Assembly: GCA_028751875.1 (NCBI GenBank)
Contig: CM054155.1
Span: 53,791,244 to 53,855,243 of the forward strand
Direction: 5' to 3'
DNA: 64,000 bases
Origin: Rapana venosa
Taxonomy: Eukaryota; Mollusca; Gastropoda; Neogastropoda; Muricidae
Positions 26,083 through 37,039 of the stretch are shown here, piece after piece (the first letter of the stretch is position 1; every line of letters begins with the position of its first letter). The notes beneath the pieces were generated by a model. It did not search any database and had not been told where the DNA came from. It saw nothing but the letters and a program-made list of their open reading frames with translations. The translations under genes and the position numbers were made by a program.

Positions 26083-26110
26083 GATCCCCCCCTCCAGGGA
26101 AAAAAAAGAT
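26083..26110 (-). other. Polypurine tract of gypsy copy B
   Basis: On the minus strand this reads as a run of T's, then 'CCCTGGAGGGGGGATC' immediately before the LTR start. The G-rich part is the expected plus-strand primer. The same tract is at 9867-9894 in copy A. Confidence 0.65.
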
Positions 26111-26249
26111 CGAGTTTTTTCAGGTTCAACAGAAAAACAGAATGCCTGTAAAGATAGTGCCCAGCGCACAATACGAGAGTTGTGAAAACGTCCAGAATGC
26201 AAGTACGTAAGGGGTCTAATATCGATTTGGAGAACAAAACTCTGAGCCT

Positions 26250-27500
26250 ACAGATACCTTTAACGCTTTGAAATTACCCAGACAATAGAAAGACACTCCC
26301 TCTCAATAGTCTATAGCGAGTTTTGCGATCAAGAAGCTTCCTACTGACAAAGCAAATAGGGTGCAATGGTCATCTCTCTTTTGCATTAAGACACCTCCGA
26401 TACCCGTGGAACTAGCATCAGTGCTAACAACGAATTGAAGGATAAGTCTGGCAGAGAAGAACTGGAGATGATGACAAAACTGCTTGAACATGATGCAAAG
26501 CATCAGCACACTCCTGAGTCCAGAAACTACTCAATATCCCTACAAGAAAAGGCATGGAGCAGTTAGAGCAGCAAAATTGGAAACATATCACTGAAATAAC
26601 TTATCAACCCCAAAAAGTGATCGAACTTCTCTTGAATAGAAGTGGCCATAGAGAGAATTGGTCAGTTGCCTGGACAGTTTCCAGGTACCTGCACAATCAT
26701 ATGTCCAAGAAATTCATAGCTCACGAAATCCGCAAAACTTGGATGACAAGCTTCAAACCAGCACTTTTGAGCTTAGAAAGAACACAACGAACAGTCTTGA
26801 GATGTTCATCCCAAGAGAGGTGGCGATCAAGATGTCATCAAAAAAGTTGATTGCAGAATCACCAATGACATCCCACATCATCCTTGCAAAAGGTGGCAGG
26901 AGCAGAACAAGGCCAAATGGCATCTGGACCCACTGGAAGATCCAATAGGAGTTTGGAAAGCAATCTTGTGGCGATGCTCTGCCTTACAGAAAGCTGCCAG
27001 TAGCCCTTGCTAAGGTCTATCTTTGTGAAAAGTGCTTATCTGCAAAGAAGTGAAAAGTTTCTCAGGATCAGGAATTGGCTCAGCATCAAAAATAGTTATC
27101 TTATTGAGGGCTCTGAAATCCTGACAAATCGTACACTACGATCCGGTTTAGAAACCGAAACAATGAGAGATGAATACGGAGAATCCGAGGCCTCAATCAC
27201 CCCCAATTCAAAGCATTGCGTGAGCCTCATCAATAATAACTTGTCTGGAATTGAAAGGTAAAGGGTATGTTTTTGACGAATCGGCTCATAAGAAGTCAAA
27301 TTTATTTCACAGATAATAGAACCATTGTAAGAACCAGGTTCAGCACAAAGAATGTCCTGAAAGTCAGCAAAAACTGTCTTCAATTCAGAAACACGTTTCT
27401 TATCTATACCCACATCAAAATGAACATCAGAAAGACTCTCTCTTAAACTAGCATCAACAGGACACAGCTCAGGAAGCTCAGGATCATCTGGAGCAGAAGA
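26250..27500 (-). pseudogene. pol: Reverse transcriptase-RNase H, gypsy copy B
   Basis: RT begins inside the minus-strand ORF 27755-27096 with 'FADFQDILCAEPGSYNG' and 'GVIEASDSPYSS', standard Ty3/gypsy RT start words. The catalytic loop 'FFDDIL' lies at about 26826-26846, with Phe-Phe in place of Tyr-Val/Ile. RNase H shows 'VVSTDASSTGIGGVLMQ' at about 26395-26445, whose Asp is catalytic, and 'FVSRKLLDRKT' further on. Several single-base breaks fall between 26450 and 27096. RT and RNase H lie last in pol, between integrase and the 3' LTR. Confidence 0.8.
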
Positions 27501-27619
27501 AACAACAGCAACATGTGCAACCAACACCTTGTCATCAGGGACAACAGTACCTTTGTCAGAGTTACCCTTCAAATTATTGACATCTGGATTAAAAAAAACT
27601 TCTGGATTCAAGATGTCAA

Positions 27620-28690
27620 CAAAGGTAGTCTCACCCTCAGAGTGAGAAACCTTTTCCTGACGCCGGTGATAAGGCTTCAACATATTGGGATGATAGACCT
27701 TGGAAGACTTACCCAAGTCAACTCTGAAATCCATGCCAACTTTCTCAGTAACCACAAAAGGTCCAAGCCACTGAGCTTTCCAGAAGTGGTAAGTGAAAAG
27801 ACTAGAACCTCATCACCAACATTAAAAGTTCGAAAAGTGGATCTCTTGTCATGATAATACTTCTGCCTGAGACGAGCAAGATCCACAGAATTATGTGCCA
27901 GTTTCAACCTGTCCACAAGCATAGATTTTAGATCCACAAGATGCTGAAACGCCAACTTGTCCTCAGAATGAGAAGAACTACCTGACCAGACATTGGCAAG
28001 CCAGTCTAAAAGCCCTCTTGGTTTCCTCACATACAACAACTCAAATGAGGAAAACCCTGCGCTTGCATTGGGACATTCACGACAAGCAAACAAAAGTGCA
28101 GGAAGATAAGGATGCCACAAACGAGGTTGATTTTGCATGAGCTTTTTCAACATGGGTTTTAAAGTGCCATGAAACCTTTCTACTACACCATTGCTCTGAG
28201 CATGATAGACACTAGAGGTAACTCCCTTGATAGGCAACAACTGGTGGAATGACTTCATCATGTCAGACGTAAATTGTGTACCATGATCAGACAGAATCTC
28301 ATGTGGAATACCAACCCTGGAAAAGACTGACAACAAAGCTTTCACTGACCGACACGGAATCAATCTTCTTCAGAGGAACAGCCTCAGGAAACCGTGTGGC
28401 AACATCAACAATGGTAAGTAAATAACAATGGTTTTCCTCTGAGGGTGGAGAGATAGGACCTACATGTCGACAGCAACACGACGGAATGGTTCCTCAATTC
28501 TGGGCATGAACTGGAGAGGAACACTATGCACCCATCCTGCAGGTTCTGCCCTCTGACAAACATCACAGGAATGACAGTACTCCCTAACATCCTTAGATAA
28601 TCCAGGCCAGTAAAACCTCTGTCTTACCTCCTACCAAGTACGATTTCTGCCACAATGACCAGCGAGTAAACCATCATGAGCATACTGCAA
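27620..28690 (-). pseudogene. pol: Integrase, gypsy copy B
   Basis: Minus strand: HHCC zinc module with 'HDGLLAGHCG' near 28655-28685 and 'CHSCDVC' near 28560-28580; catalytic core with 'GPISPPSE' (first Asp just before it), 'SDHGTQF' (second Asp, near 28275-28295) and 'NGVVERFHG' (Glu, near 28170-28200); then 'GDEVLVF' and the GPY/F-type end 'GPFVVTEKVGMD' near 27735-27770, followed by 'VYHPNMLKPYHRR'. This GPY/F end runs in one open frame (27755-27096) straight into RT, which proves the integrase-before-RT order. A 1-base gap near 28463 and an insertion near 28340 break the frame. Confidence 0.88.
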
Positions 28691-29265
28691 AACAATGTCC
28701 CTCAGAGAAGTAGGCAAAACAATCTGGTCAGAGAACTTCCCAGAGCAGTCAGTTGAACCCTGAAAGAAACGTCGATACAGAACATCATCAAACACAACAT
28801 ATAGCCAACTATCTCCGCCAAAATGACAAACATCCCCGGAAACAGCCAGCTGAAACAACATCTGCAATGACAAATCTTCCTTCTGACATTTCTTCAACTC
28901 CTCTGGATACAGGGACAGACAACAATCAGCAAATGGCAATGGCAATGAAGCAGACATTTCCTTCTTCTTCATACTCCTTGTGATCGCAACAGAAGCAGAC
29001 TGAAAATTCCCTACAAGTCCAGGAACAAAATGATCAGACCCACCAGGAAACAGTTTTCCTTGGATACGCCCAATGATTATATCTACAACAGGATCATCGA
29101 TGACACAGCATTCAAGTTGACCTAAAAAGTAAGGGGGTTGAACTTCAACAGAAGCAATATCATAGACGTCCATGTGACCAAAACACTTCACCACTGTTTC
29201 GTGCCTGTAAATTGATCCGGACAAACCAAATCCCTCTTTACACCTGCAGTGGAAGCACCATTATC
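28631..29265 (-). pseudogene. Protease and linker, gypsy copy B
   Basis: Starts on the minus strand near 29271 at 'RDNGASTAG', a protease-like active site with Asn for Ser or Thr. It passes 'VEVQPPYFLGQLECCVIDD' and 'VVDIIIGRI' (near 29062-29095, the protease C-terminal half), then a Lys/Glu-rich linker that enters the integrase zinc domain. Protease would cut the gag-pol polyprotein. A single-base difference around 29185-29225 separates the two open pieces. The Asn substitution is present in both element copies, so it was in their common source. Confidence 0.65.
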
Positions 29266-29930
29266 TCTCATGACTGACTTTCACACCATTGACAAAATCC
29301 TCTGACAAATCTAAATCAGACAGATCCAGTGACTCTTTAACAGCAGAACACAGAATAGCAGTCATACCGGTTTTAATGTGAGTCATTTGTTTTTGGGCAG
29401 GTGTATCAGCAGCACCTCCCTTTTTGTCCAGAGTTTGAGTACCTGACCTGAAACTGGGAAAAGAGCTAACAATATGTCCTCTACCCCAACAACGCCAACA
29501 ATCTATACTATCTGGATTGTGCGTACTACCCCTGCCCCAGAAAGAATTTGCACCTCTGGCACCACCAACCCCCCTCTCAAAAGACTTCTTGGTTAGGAAA
29601 AGGGTATCTAGGGATGGGCTGGTTTTGGGGAACCCCACTACCCCCTGCCCTCTGATTCCCAGGGTGGGATGGGATAGACTTACTATGGACAGGAGCAGTG
29701 ACATTAGACACCAGGGGTAGATCAGTCCTACAAGCAAGAATCTTGGTGGGATGCGCCAGTTGGTAACTTTCAGCAGCATCAAGTATCTCACTTGAGGTGG
29801 CAAGCTTGCATTCTCTTAAAAACACAGCAAGGTCCTTTGAAACACATGCATACAATTGTTCACAATGTACAAGATCATATAAATCATCAAAAGTTTTTTT
29901 TACACTTAGACAAATCCAACCATCTATTAA
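29261..29930 (-). pseudogene. gag: Gag C-terminal half with zinc knuckle, gypsy copy B
   Basis: Minus-strand ORFs 29855-29577 and 29803-29261. They carry 'CVSKDLAVFLREC' and 'AAESYQLAHP', typical of gag in this kind of element, then a Gly-rich region and a nucleocapsid-like 'CWRCWGRGHIVSSF', in which the last Cys of the usual CCHC knuckle reads Phe. Gag coats the RNA genome. The coding sequence is interrupted upstream by a TTAA-flanked insertion (29931-30601). Confidence 0.7.
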
Positions 29931-30601
29931 CTCATTGGAGTCACAGTGAAATGGATCCCGCCATTTTGTGGTGATGGGTGACTTTGGCTATATTTGAAAA
30001 ATTCAGCAGACTTATCCAACATAATAATGACATACACATTAAGCATCATTGAAAAGTTTATAATGTCTTCTTTTGAGATTGTTTCACAGTTTTTTTAATA
30101 GATTACTGTATTTATTTTTTACAAATTTTCAAAATATGTCAATAAATGCTGAAAAATAAAAAGATTTGAAAATTAGGGCTGGTATCTTAAATGGCTTGAA
30201 CTATTCATCAACTAGTCCCCTTGAAGCAATGTGATGATTTTTCACCAAAGTAAAAGTCCCTGAAGCTGGCTGAATCCATGTGATGTCACTTTTTGTACAA
30301 CAGATTATTTTTTTTAAAGAATCATAACACTGGAGTCCCTAAAATCCCAAAGATATCACTTGTTGACATGTCAAACAAAATTGGCCAACAGACAAAAACG
30401 AGGCAAGCATATGGTCAATGAAAGCAACTGTGTTTAGAAAAATGATTGCCCTACATGGCAGAGTACTTTCCCCTGAGTTCACCATGACTTTGTGTTGTTT
30501 TTTTAAATTTGTAAGTCTGCCGATTCTTAAGCTTCAGCATGTCACAGTAAAAGAGAGGAGTGACGAAGCTTAAGCTAAAGCTTCGGCACAACCTCAATGA
30601 G
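29931..30601. mobile_element. TTAA-flanked MITE, piggyBac-like, inside gag
   Basis: The 671-base insert is bordered by TTAA on both sides (29927-29930 and 30602-30605). Its ends are inverted: left 'CTCATTGGAG', right end in reverse complement 'CTCATTGAGG'. Gag sequence stops at one border and resumes at the other, with the frame continuing across one TTAA apart from a single-base indel about 30 bases away. It has no transposase ORF. TTAA target duplication is the hallmark of the piggyBac superfamily. Confidence 0.7.
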
Positions 30602-30609
30602 TTAAGTAG

Positions 30610-31380
30610 ATGTGATAGGCGAGTTCTGAATGATTTGAATCCCTCACCTTGCTGAGGCCTGCAAGCTCTAAATTTCTATTTAAATCCCTCAGCTGTACAC
30701 TGAAACTTAGCTAAGAGGCAGTCCTTCAGTGTTTGGTAGTCTATAGGACTAGTAGCACAAAGTCCATGATAAAGACTCAAAGCCTGACCATCTAACACTG
30801 CACTCAAGAGTACAGGCCAGTGTTGTGGATCCCATGTATAAGCAGTAGCTTGAGCCTCAAACCTGTATAAGGAAGAGTCAATAGAGTCAGTAGCTTCCTT
30901 GAAAGTAGGTAATTTTGGATAGTTATATGGCCTAGGGTGAGGCATAGAATCCTTACCCTGCTGAAAATCAGAACTAAACTGCAACTTAAATTTTTCAATT
31001 TCTAGTTTCTGACGTCCAAATTCAGTCTGAGCCTTTTCTTTTTCCAGCTGGAGTTCAAGTTCAGCTTGTTTTAAATCTCTTTCCATCATTTCTTTGATTT
31101 TGAGTTTTTCAAACTCAGATTGTCTCTTCCTCTCCTCTCTCTCTCTCCCCTCTCCCCCCCTCCCCTCTCTCTCTCTCTCTCCTTTTTTTTTCCCCTTTTT
31201 CTTTTTTTTTTTTTTTCCTCTTTCCTCTCTTGTTTTTTTTTTTTTTTCTCCTTTTTCCCTTTCTCCCTCTCCTTCCTTCATTTTGTTTTCTAAAATTTGT
31301 TTTCTCGAAAACCGTGTTTGCAAGAATGGACGTTGGGTTTGGCCTCCGGGGAAATTGCACTTGGATATTAGCAGAAGCAA
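30610..31380 (-). pseudogene. gag: Gag N-terminal half with charged coiled coil, gypsy copy B
   Basis: Minus-strand ORF 31380-30676. An N-terminal part is followed by about 60 residues almost purely Lys, Glu, Arg and Gly, encoded by the CT-rich tract at 31125-31275, then a long Glu/Lys/Leu helix likely to form a coiled coil. The capsid-like region 'KLPTFKEATDSIDSSLYRF' and 'LSAVLDGQALSLYHGL' comes next, then 'KFQCTAEGF', all standard gypsy gag words. A stop near 30672 breaks the frame just before the MITE. The charged stretch lies in the homopolymer-distorted zone, so its exact length is doubtful. Confidence 0.75.
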
Positions 31381-31559
31381 AAACTGAAGTCATAATGAAT
31401 GAAAGAGGATCGTGTGGTATGGTCAGATGGTTTGCCCCGTTGTTAAGTTAAATTACCCTCATTAAATTTAAGGATAGTTTCAAGACTGAATGTTTTAGAC
31501 AAAAATTTTGTAAATCATTGTGAATGACAAAGGCCGTGGGCAGCAAATTTGGGGTTAAA

Positions 31560-34085
31560 AACTGGGGGGGGCAAAAAGGAAAAAAAAACAATGCTTTTTG
31601 ATTATGAATGCCACGAAAAGAAACGTCAAGTTAAAAGGCTTCTGAGAGAATTTAGAAGGACAAATAGACTCGAGTGAAAGAGACATTTGTACAATCCAAG
31701 GAGTACAAAAAGATGCTAAAGCAAAAAAGTATGACTTCGACCAGAATAGACTGACAAAACTTAAAGAAAATGTGAGAGACTCCAAGTCCTTTGGAAGACT
31801 ATTCGTTCTGTTAATTGTAAACGAAAAATCTGTAACTCAATTCTAATGACCCAAAGGTATGACCCTTTCCTTAGATTATTTCAAGACTTTGAGAATACGA
31901 TACAGGACCAGGAAACAGTGGAAGATGAAACTGTCCAGAATCGACAATGTTGTGCAAGACCAAGTCCTTGAAGAAACTAAAATCTAAACAAGAAGTAATC
32001 GCAGCCATAAAGAGATTGAAAGAGGGGAAAAGTGCTGGTCCAGACAGAATTTTAGGAGATGCTTAAAAATGTGGATGACACTATAATTGATATTTGGTGC
32101 AGTGTTCAATAAGCTTTTGATGAGGGTTTATTTCCAAAGGAGTGGTCTAAATCTATAATTGTGCCAATACATAAGAAGGAGCAACTAGGGATGCCAGACA
32201 ACTATCGAGGAGTTTCTCTGACAAGCATATGAAAAAGATCACTCCCTATTAAAAAGAAGACTTTCGACGGGTTAAAAATGAAAAAAAACAGAGAAGAGCA
32301 AGCAGGCTTTTGAAAGGGATATAGGCAGTTGATATATTTTTACTCCTATGGGCTTGTACAGAAAAAATTTACGAAACTGCAAAAATGTTTGTTGCATTAT
32401 AGATTTCGAAAGCTTCGATTCGGTAGATGGAAAATTTTAGGGTTTTCTTCAAAAAAACAGGAAATTAAAGGGGAAAATGTATAGGGCTATAAAGGGTATA
32501 TTTATTGTAATGGGGTTGTGTACGAACAGATGTTCTTACACGTTACTTTGACTTCCCAAGGCGTTAACAAGGTTGTTTTTGGTCCCTTAATGTTTTCAAT
32601 TTCTAAAACGAATGGCTACAGAAGTGCGAAATCCGGAAAAAATTTAAAACAAATGATCCCAGGGGGCAGTTTAAAATTTTTCCGGGTTTCTTTTTTGCAG
32701 AAGAAAGTCTTCTTTTGTCTAGCACACCTACAGGCCCGCAAAAAAACAACTTTAAAACAATTTAAAAAAAAAAACAAAATCGTCTGGGGCCCCACAGTAA
32801 AATTTAGAGAAAACGATGGTTATGGTATTTAGGGTGGGGGGCCCACCCTTTGGGGAAAGAAGAAAAAAAGGGCTTATGGGGGGCCCAAAAAATTTAAAAT
32901 AACAAATAACTATAAAAATACCTTGGGTAACATTTTCAACAAAGTTTTTGTAATGCTCTATGTTTGATAATTGTCAAAAAGCTAAAAATTTGGGGTTATG
33001 CAAATTATCCCAAAAAAATAGAAATTACTTCTGCTGATAAACTTATTTTGGGGAAAATGTTTGACACACAAATAGAAAACCCGCCCTGACGTATGCAGCA
33101 GAATAGGGGTCTAGAAATACCACACAAATTGAAAAAAGTACACACCTTGCCCCTGAAAAAATTTTTATGTGTTCCTTACATGCATCAAATAAACTTATTA
33201 AAGGGGGAAAAAGGTAGAAAACCCCCTTTTTTTATAAGAAACCCAAAAAAATGCATTAAATACGATTAAAAATAAACAGGGTTCCCCATGTTAAGAAAAA
33301 AACAGACAAGCAAAACCAGAAAGCTGCTTATACAAAAATAATAATGGAAAGTAAAAAAAGGGGGGACTAAATAAAAATTTTTTTGACGAAAAATGGATTT
33401 GGTATTGGGTTTGGGTAATGCCCCGGGGGGGGGTTAAAGAAAAAACCCTTTTTTTTAAGAAATTTAAAATAGACTTATTTCCCTGTTTTCAAAAAACTGG
33501 CATAACAGTTTTAAAGGGCCGTGAAAAAACACTTGGTTTTAACTCCTTCAAAGATCGTTTTGGGGCCAGAAAAAGTATCTGAAAATCGTTAACTAATAAA
33601 AGCTTCAAGTAATTTTCTAAAATTTTTTTGGTTTAAAATTTTTGTGGTCTTTTTTAACTCAAAAAAATGGGGGAAATTCCCGCAGGGGACAGAAAAAAAA
33701 CACTTGTTTCCCGCAGTGGAGAAGAAGAAGACGAATTTCAATTTTTTTTTTTTCTTGTAGAAATTTTCATACATTTCGCCAAAAAATTCTTTTTTAAAAA
33801 AACCCCAAACCAAAAGGTCCCCAAACTTTTACAAAAGGTGTTACTTTAAATAATAATCCGAGCTTTTAAAACTTAGCAATATTTATAACGCAGGCTTTAG
33901 ATAAACGTAAGCAGACTAGAAGAACCCGGGTCCTATACTTTTTAACTGAAAATTTTGTTGGCATTTTTTCTGGACTTTTGGGTTATTACTTTATGTCCTT
34001 TTCATAATTTATTCCTATTTAATTTGTTACTTACAATTAACCCCCTTTTACGAAGGGCTTGTAAACTTTTTTTTTAAATAAAATT
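31560..34085 (+). mobile_element. LINE related to the 46703-51810 element, badly distorted
   Basis: Across frame changes the plus strand parallels ORF2 of the full element in order: 'VKRLLREFRR' near 31628; an RT-entry segment at 32000-32225 with 'KSAGPDRILG' and 'NKLFDEGLFPKEWSKSIIVPIHKK'-like pieces; 'FDTQI' near 33060; and near 33715 'EEEDEFQFFFFL', the counterpart of the C-terminal zinc-finger region 'APEDEVHFVLCC'. Like the full element it ends in an A-rich 'taaataaaatt' followed by a CT tract. ORF1 and the endonuclease are missing. Homopolymer runs are inflated, so frames cannot be trusted. Confidence 0.65.
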
Positions 34086-34260
34086 TTGTTCACCCCTCTC
34101 TCTCCCTTCTCCCCCTTTTCTCATCCCTCTCTTTTCCTCTCTCCCTCTCACCCTCCTCTCTCTCTCTCTCTTCACTCCTTCCCCTCCCTCCCCTCTCTTT
34201 TCACTCCCTTTTTTTTCTCCCCCCCTCTCTTCTTTTCCCCTCTTTTTTCTCCCCCTAATT
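34086..34260 (+). repeat. CT-rich tract after LINE 3' end
   Basis: Long interrupted CT/CCT runs directly follow the LINE end, as (TC)n follows the sister element at 51809-51852. Confidence 0.8.
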
Positions 34261-34559
34261 TTTCTCTCAAGAAACCTTATTCTCCCCCTTTTTCACCCTT
34301 TATCCACATAAAATTTTATCCCAAATTTAGGCTTGAAAGGCCTAAATTTTCTGGCCCTTTGGGGAACAAACCCTTTTTAAAAATTTTTCAAACATGACGA
34401 AAATAACAAAAAACAATAATTACTAAGGGTAAAAAAAAAAGAGAAAAAATGAAAGATAAAACAATTAAAAACTAAAAAAAACCTTCCCCCAATTAAAAAT
34501 ACAAAAGAATTTTTTTTTTTTAAATGGGTTTAAAAAAAAAAACAAAAAAAATTTTGGCA

Positions 34560-36358
34560 ATATTGAAATTCCTTTTAATATTTTTTGCATTTTTTCTTTA
34601 CAAAGTCCGCAACATTCACTCCAGTTTTGGGTCCCGACTCCTTTTCCCCGCCGGGAAAAATTTTTGATCCCCAATTTTCTGGCACTCCCCCCTCCCCTTT
34701 TCCTTTTATCCCCCAAGCGAGAAAAAATCGGGGGGGGCTAATTTTCCGAAAGGGGATTGACTATAAAATCATGGGGGATCTGACCCCCCTACCTGCTTTC
34801 TCTTTTTTCACGTGCCCGGGCCCCAACTTAAATTCCCCCATTACGAAAATAGTAACTTATCTCTTGTCCTGGAATGTTCCCTTTGCTCTTAAAAAATGCT
34901 ATAACACACCCAAATTTAATTTAACAATTTCCTTGGGCCCCCGCATTCTGAAACTTTAAAGAAACCCCTTTTCCCAACCCCCCCGTTTATTTTCTAAATC
35001 CTTGAAAAAGTAGTTCTAAAAAAAGCTCCCAAAAAACACCTTCTCTTTAAACAGTCCCCCTTCCTGCGTTTTAGTCTTTCCCCCCTTCCCCGTCCCCAAA
35101 CCCCGCACAAAACTAACCCTTGCCCACACCTTAAACACACTTCTACTCGCTTCTGACTCAGGAAAAATCTCTCTTCTTACTCTACTCCGACTTATCTGCA
35201 GCCTTTGACACTATTGACCACTCTATTCTTCTCTCCCGTCTTCAAAAAACATTTGGTGTTACTGGTACAGCCCTTACCTGGTTTAGTTCATACCTTACTG
35301 ACCGGTTCCAGACAGTCACAGTAAACAAGATTCAGTCAGTACCTGCAAGATTGGAATGTGGAGTTTCACAGGGATCTGTTCTGGGCCCTGTTTCTTTCAC
35401 CCTCTACACTGCTCCACAGTCACAATATAATTAACCGCCATTAGATCAACCATCACTTTTATGCAGATGACTCTCATATTCTAAGCAGCGACACTCCTAA
35501 AAATCTGCCATCTCTCTTCCAAATATGCCCACTGCTTTCAAGATATCCAAAATTGGATGATACTGAACAAATTACAGCTAAATGCAGATAAAATGGAAAC
35601 ATGCTTGTAGGGACCAAACACAACTCTCTTCCATCACAACAGCTTCAATACAACTTGGCAATGCATCAGTCGCTTAATCCACTGCGTGACAACACATTGA
35701 CAACACACTCTCTATGCAAAAATTCATCACCCAGACATGCCAGTCCTGCTTCTATCAATTACAGCGTATTAGTGCAATTCGAAAGTACTGTCCACAGATG
35801 CAACATCCAAACTTGTTGCGTCTCTCATTCTTCACATCTGGACTATTGCAATTCTCTGTTGGCTGGTCTGCCAGCAACATCAATCCAATCCCTTCAACAT
35901 ATACAAAACTCTGCAGCTTGTCTAATCCTCAGAAAGAAAAAATCTGAGCATATTACCCCTCTCCTGCAATCTCTCCACTGGCTGCCTGTGCCACAGAGAG
36001 TAAACTATAAGATCAGTAGCCTCTGTTACAAATGTCTCCATAAAACAGCACCCGCCTACCTCTGTGAATGTCTCCCTTGTACACTCCTTCTCGTTCTCTC
36101 CGCTCTGCTGCAGATACCTTGTCCTTACGAATACCTAGATTCAACCAATCCACCATCGCCGTCGCTCTTTCTCAATTTCTGGTCCATTGATGTGGAATGA
36201 TTTCCCTTTCGCTCCCAGCCAAAAGCCTTCTTATGACACTTTTAAATCCAGCCTCAAGACATATTTATTTCAAACCTAAGATTTTCCTCTCCTGCTTCAT
36301 CTCATAGTTGTTCCCTGCCTTCAACAGCCAAGATTCTTTTGCCCTGCCAGGGTGTGTG

Positions 36359-36392
<34 letters not shown>

Positions 36393-36545
36393 ACATTAGG
36401 ACTTGATGGAACTATTACTTGTCACTGGTTGTATGACTGTAAGAATGAGTTCAGTGCAAACGCTTTGATTTGTCTCTGCAAGATATAGTCGCTATATAAA
36501 TTCCATTTACTAGTAGTAGTAGTAGTAGTAGTAGTAGTAAGTAGT
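34560..36545 (+). mobile_element. L2/CR1-type LINE, ORF2 and 3' end
   Basis: The pre-RT region starts near 34640 with distorted 'FSGTPPSPF' and 'PITKIV' words. Clean sequence from 35130 gives '[19 protein letters not shown]', 'LICSL.HY' (a frame-shifted form of the family's [13 protein letters not shown]), '[11 protein letters not shown]' near 35360-35392 and 'FYADDSHI' near 35457-35480 (catalytic Asp pair). The C-terminal ORF 35601-36200 then carries the family's end. A (GT)n at 36361-36391, the 'gatatagtcgctatataaattcc' tail and (AGT)n at 36512-36548 close the element. The 5' half of the element is absent. Confidence 0.8.
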
Positions 36546-37039
36546 AGTATAATACAGTATAAACTTGGAACAATTTGATTAAGCACATATTCACTTGTAA
36601 AATATCAGTAATAGGTCTGAAAAATTTAACAAATATTTTTCCCCAACCCAAAACAATAATAATGAAGTATTAATTATTTTGAATTCAATCAAAATTCAAA
36701 TTTTCAAATAAAAAAATCAAATTCAGTCATGGCGATGGGATAGAAAAGAGAAAAAAATAGTCTTCTGTTAAATAACAACTTCTAATATAAAGCATATGTG
36801 TAAAATATAAAACTTAACCCAAGAAAAGAAAGGTTCTAAAGAAACACTAAATTAGTAAAAAAACAACAGGAAGTGGAGCAGAAACCAACATTAGAAAGAA
36901 AAAAGTAACTAATCCCTTATTCTGATGAGACAATTAAATAACCTCAGAGAAAGCCATAAAACTGGAGACGGCAGTAACAAAAAACAAAATAAACAATCAT
37001 ACACCCCCAATAATCAAAATAGTTATTACCAACATTCTT
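36546..37039. other. AT-rich interval, nothing recognised
   Basis: No ORF or repeat that I can name. It separates the L2-type tail from an endonuclease fragment. Confidence 0.5.

Larger units (their letters stand above)
25092..31440 (-). mobile_element. Ty3/gypsy-type LTR retrotransposon, copy B
   Basis: In the direction of transcription (descending coordinates): gag (31380-29261, interrupted by a MITE), protease, integrase, RT, RNase H, purine tract, 3' LTR. Integrase precedes RT, an arrangement described for the Gmr1 group of Ty3/gypsy elements and otherwise typical of Ty1/copia. The matching 5' LTR is probably the partial one at 39470-40021, with LINE blocks lodged between. Integrase and GPY/F sequences are of Ty3/gypsy type, not copia type. 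Confidence 0.85.

Noticed and set aside
25092..31440. Ty1/copia classification from the integrase-RT order
   Set aside because: The GPY/F integrase end, gag type and RT start words are of Ty3/gypsy kind.
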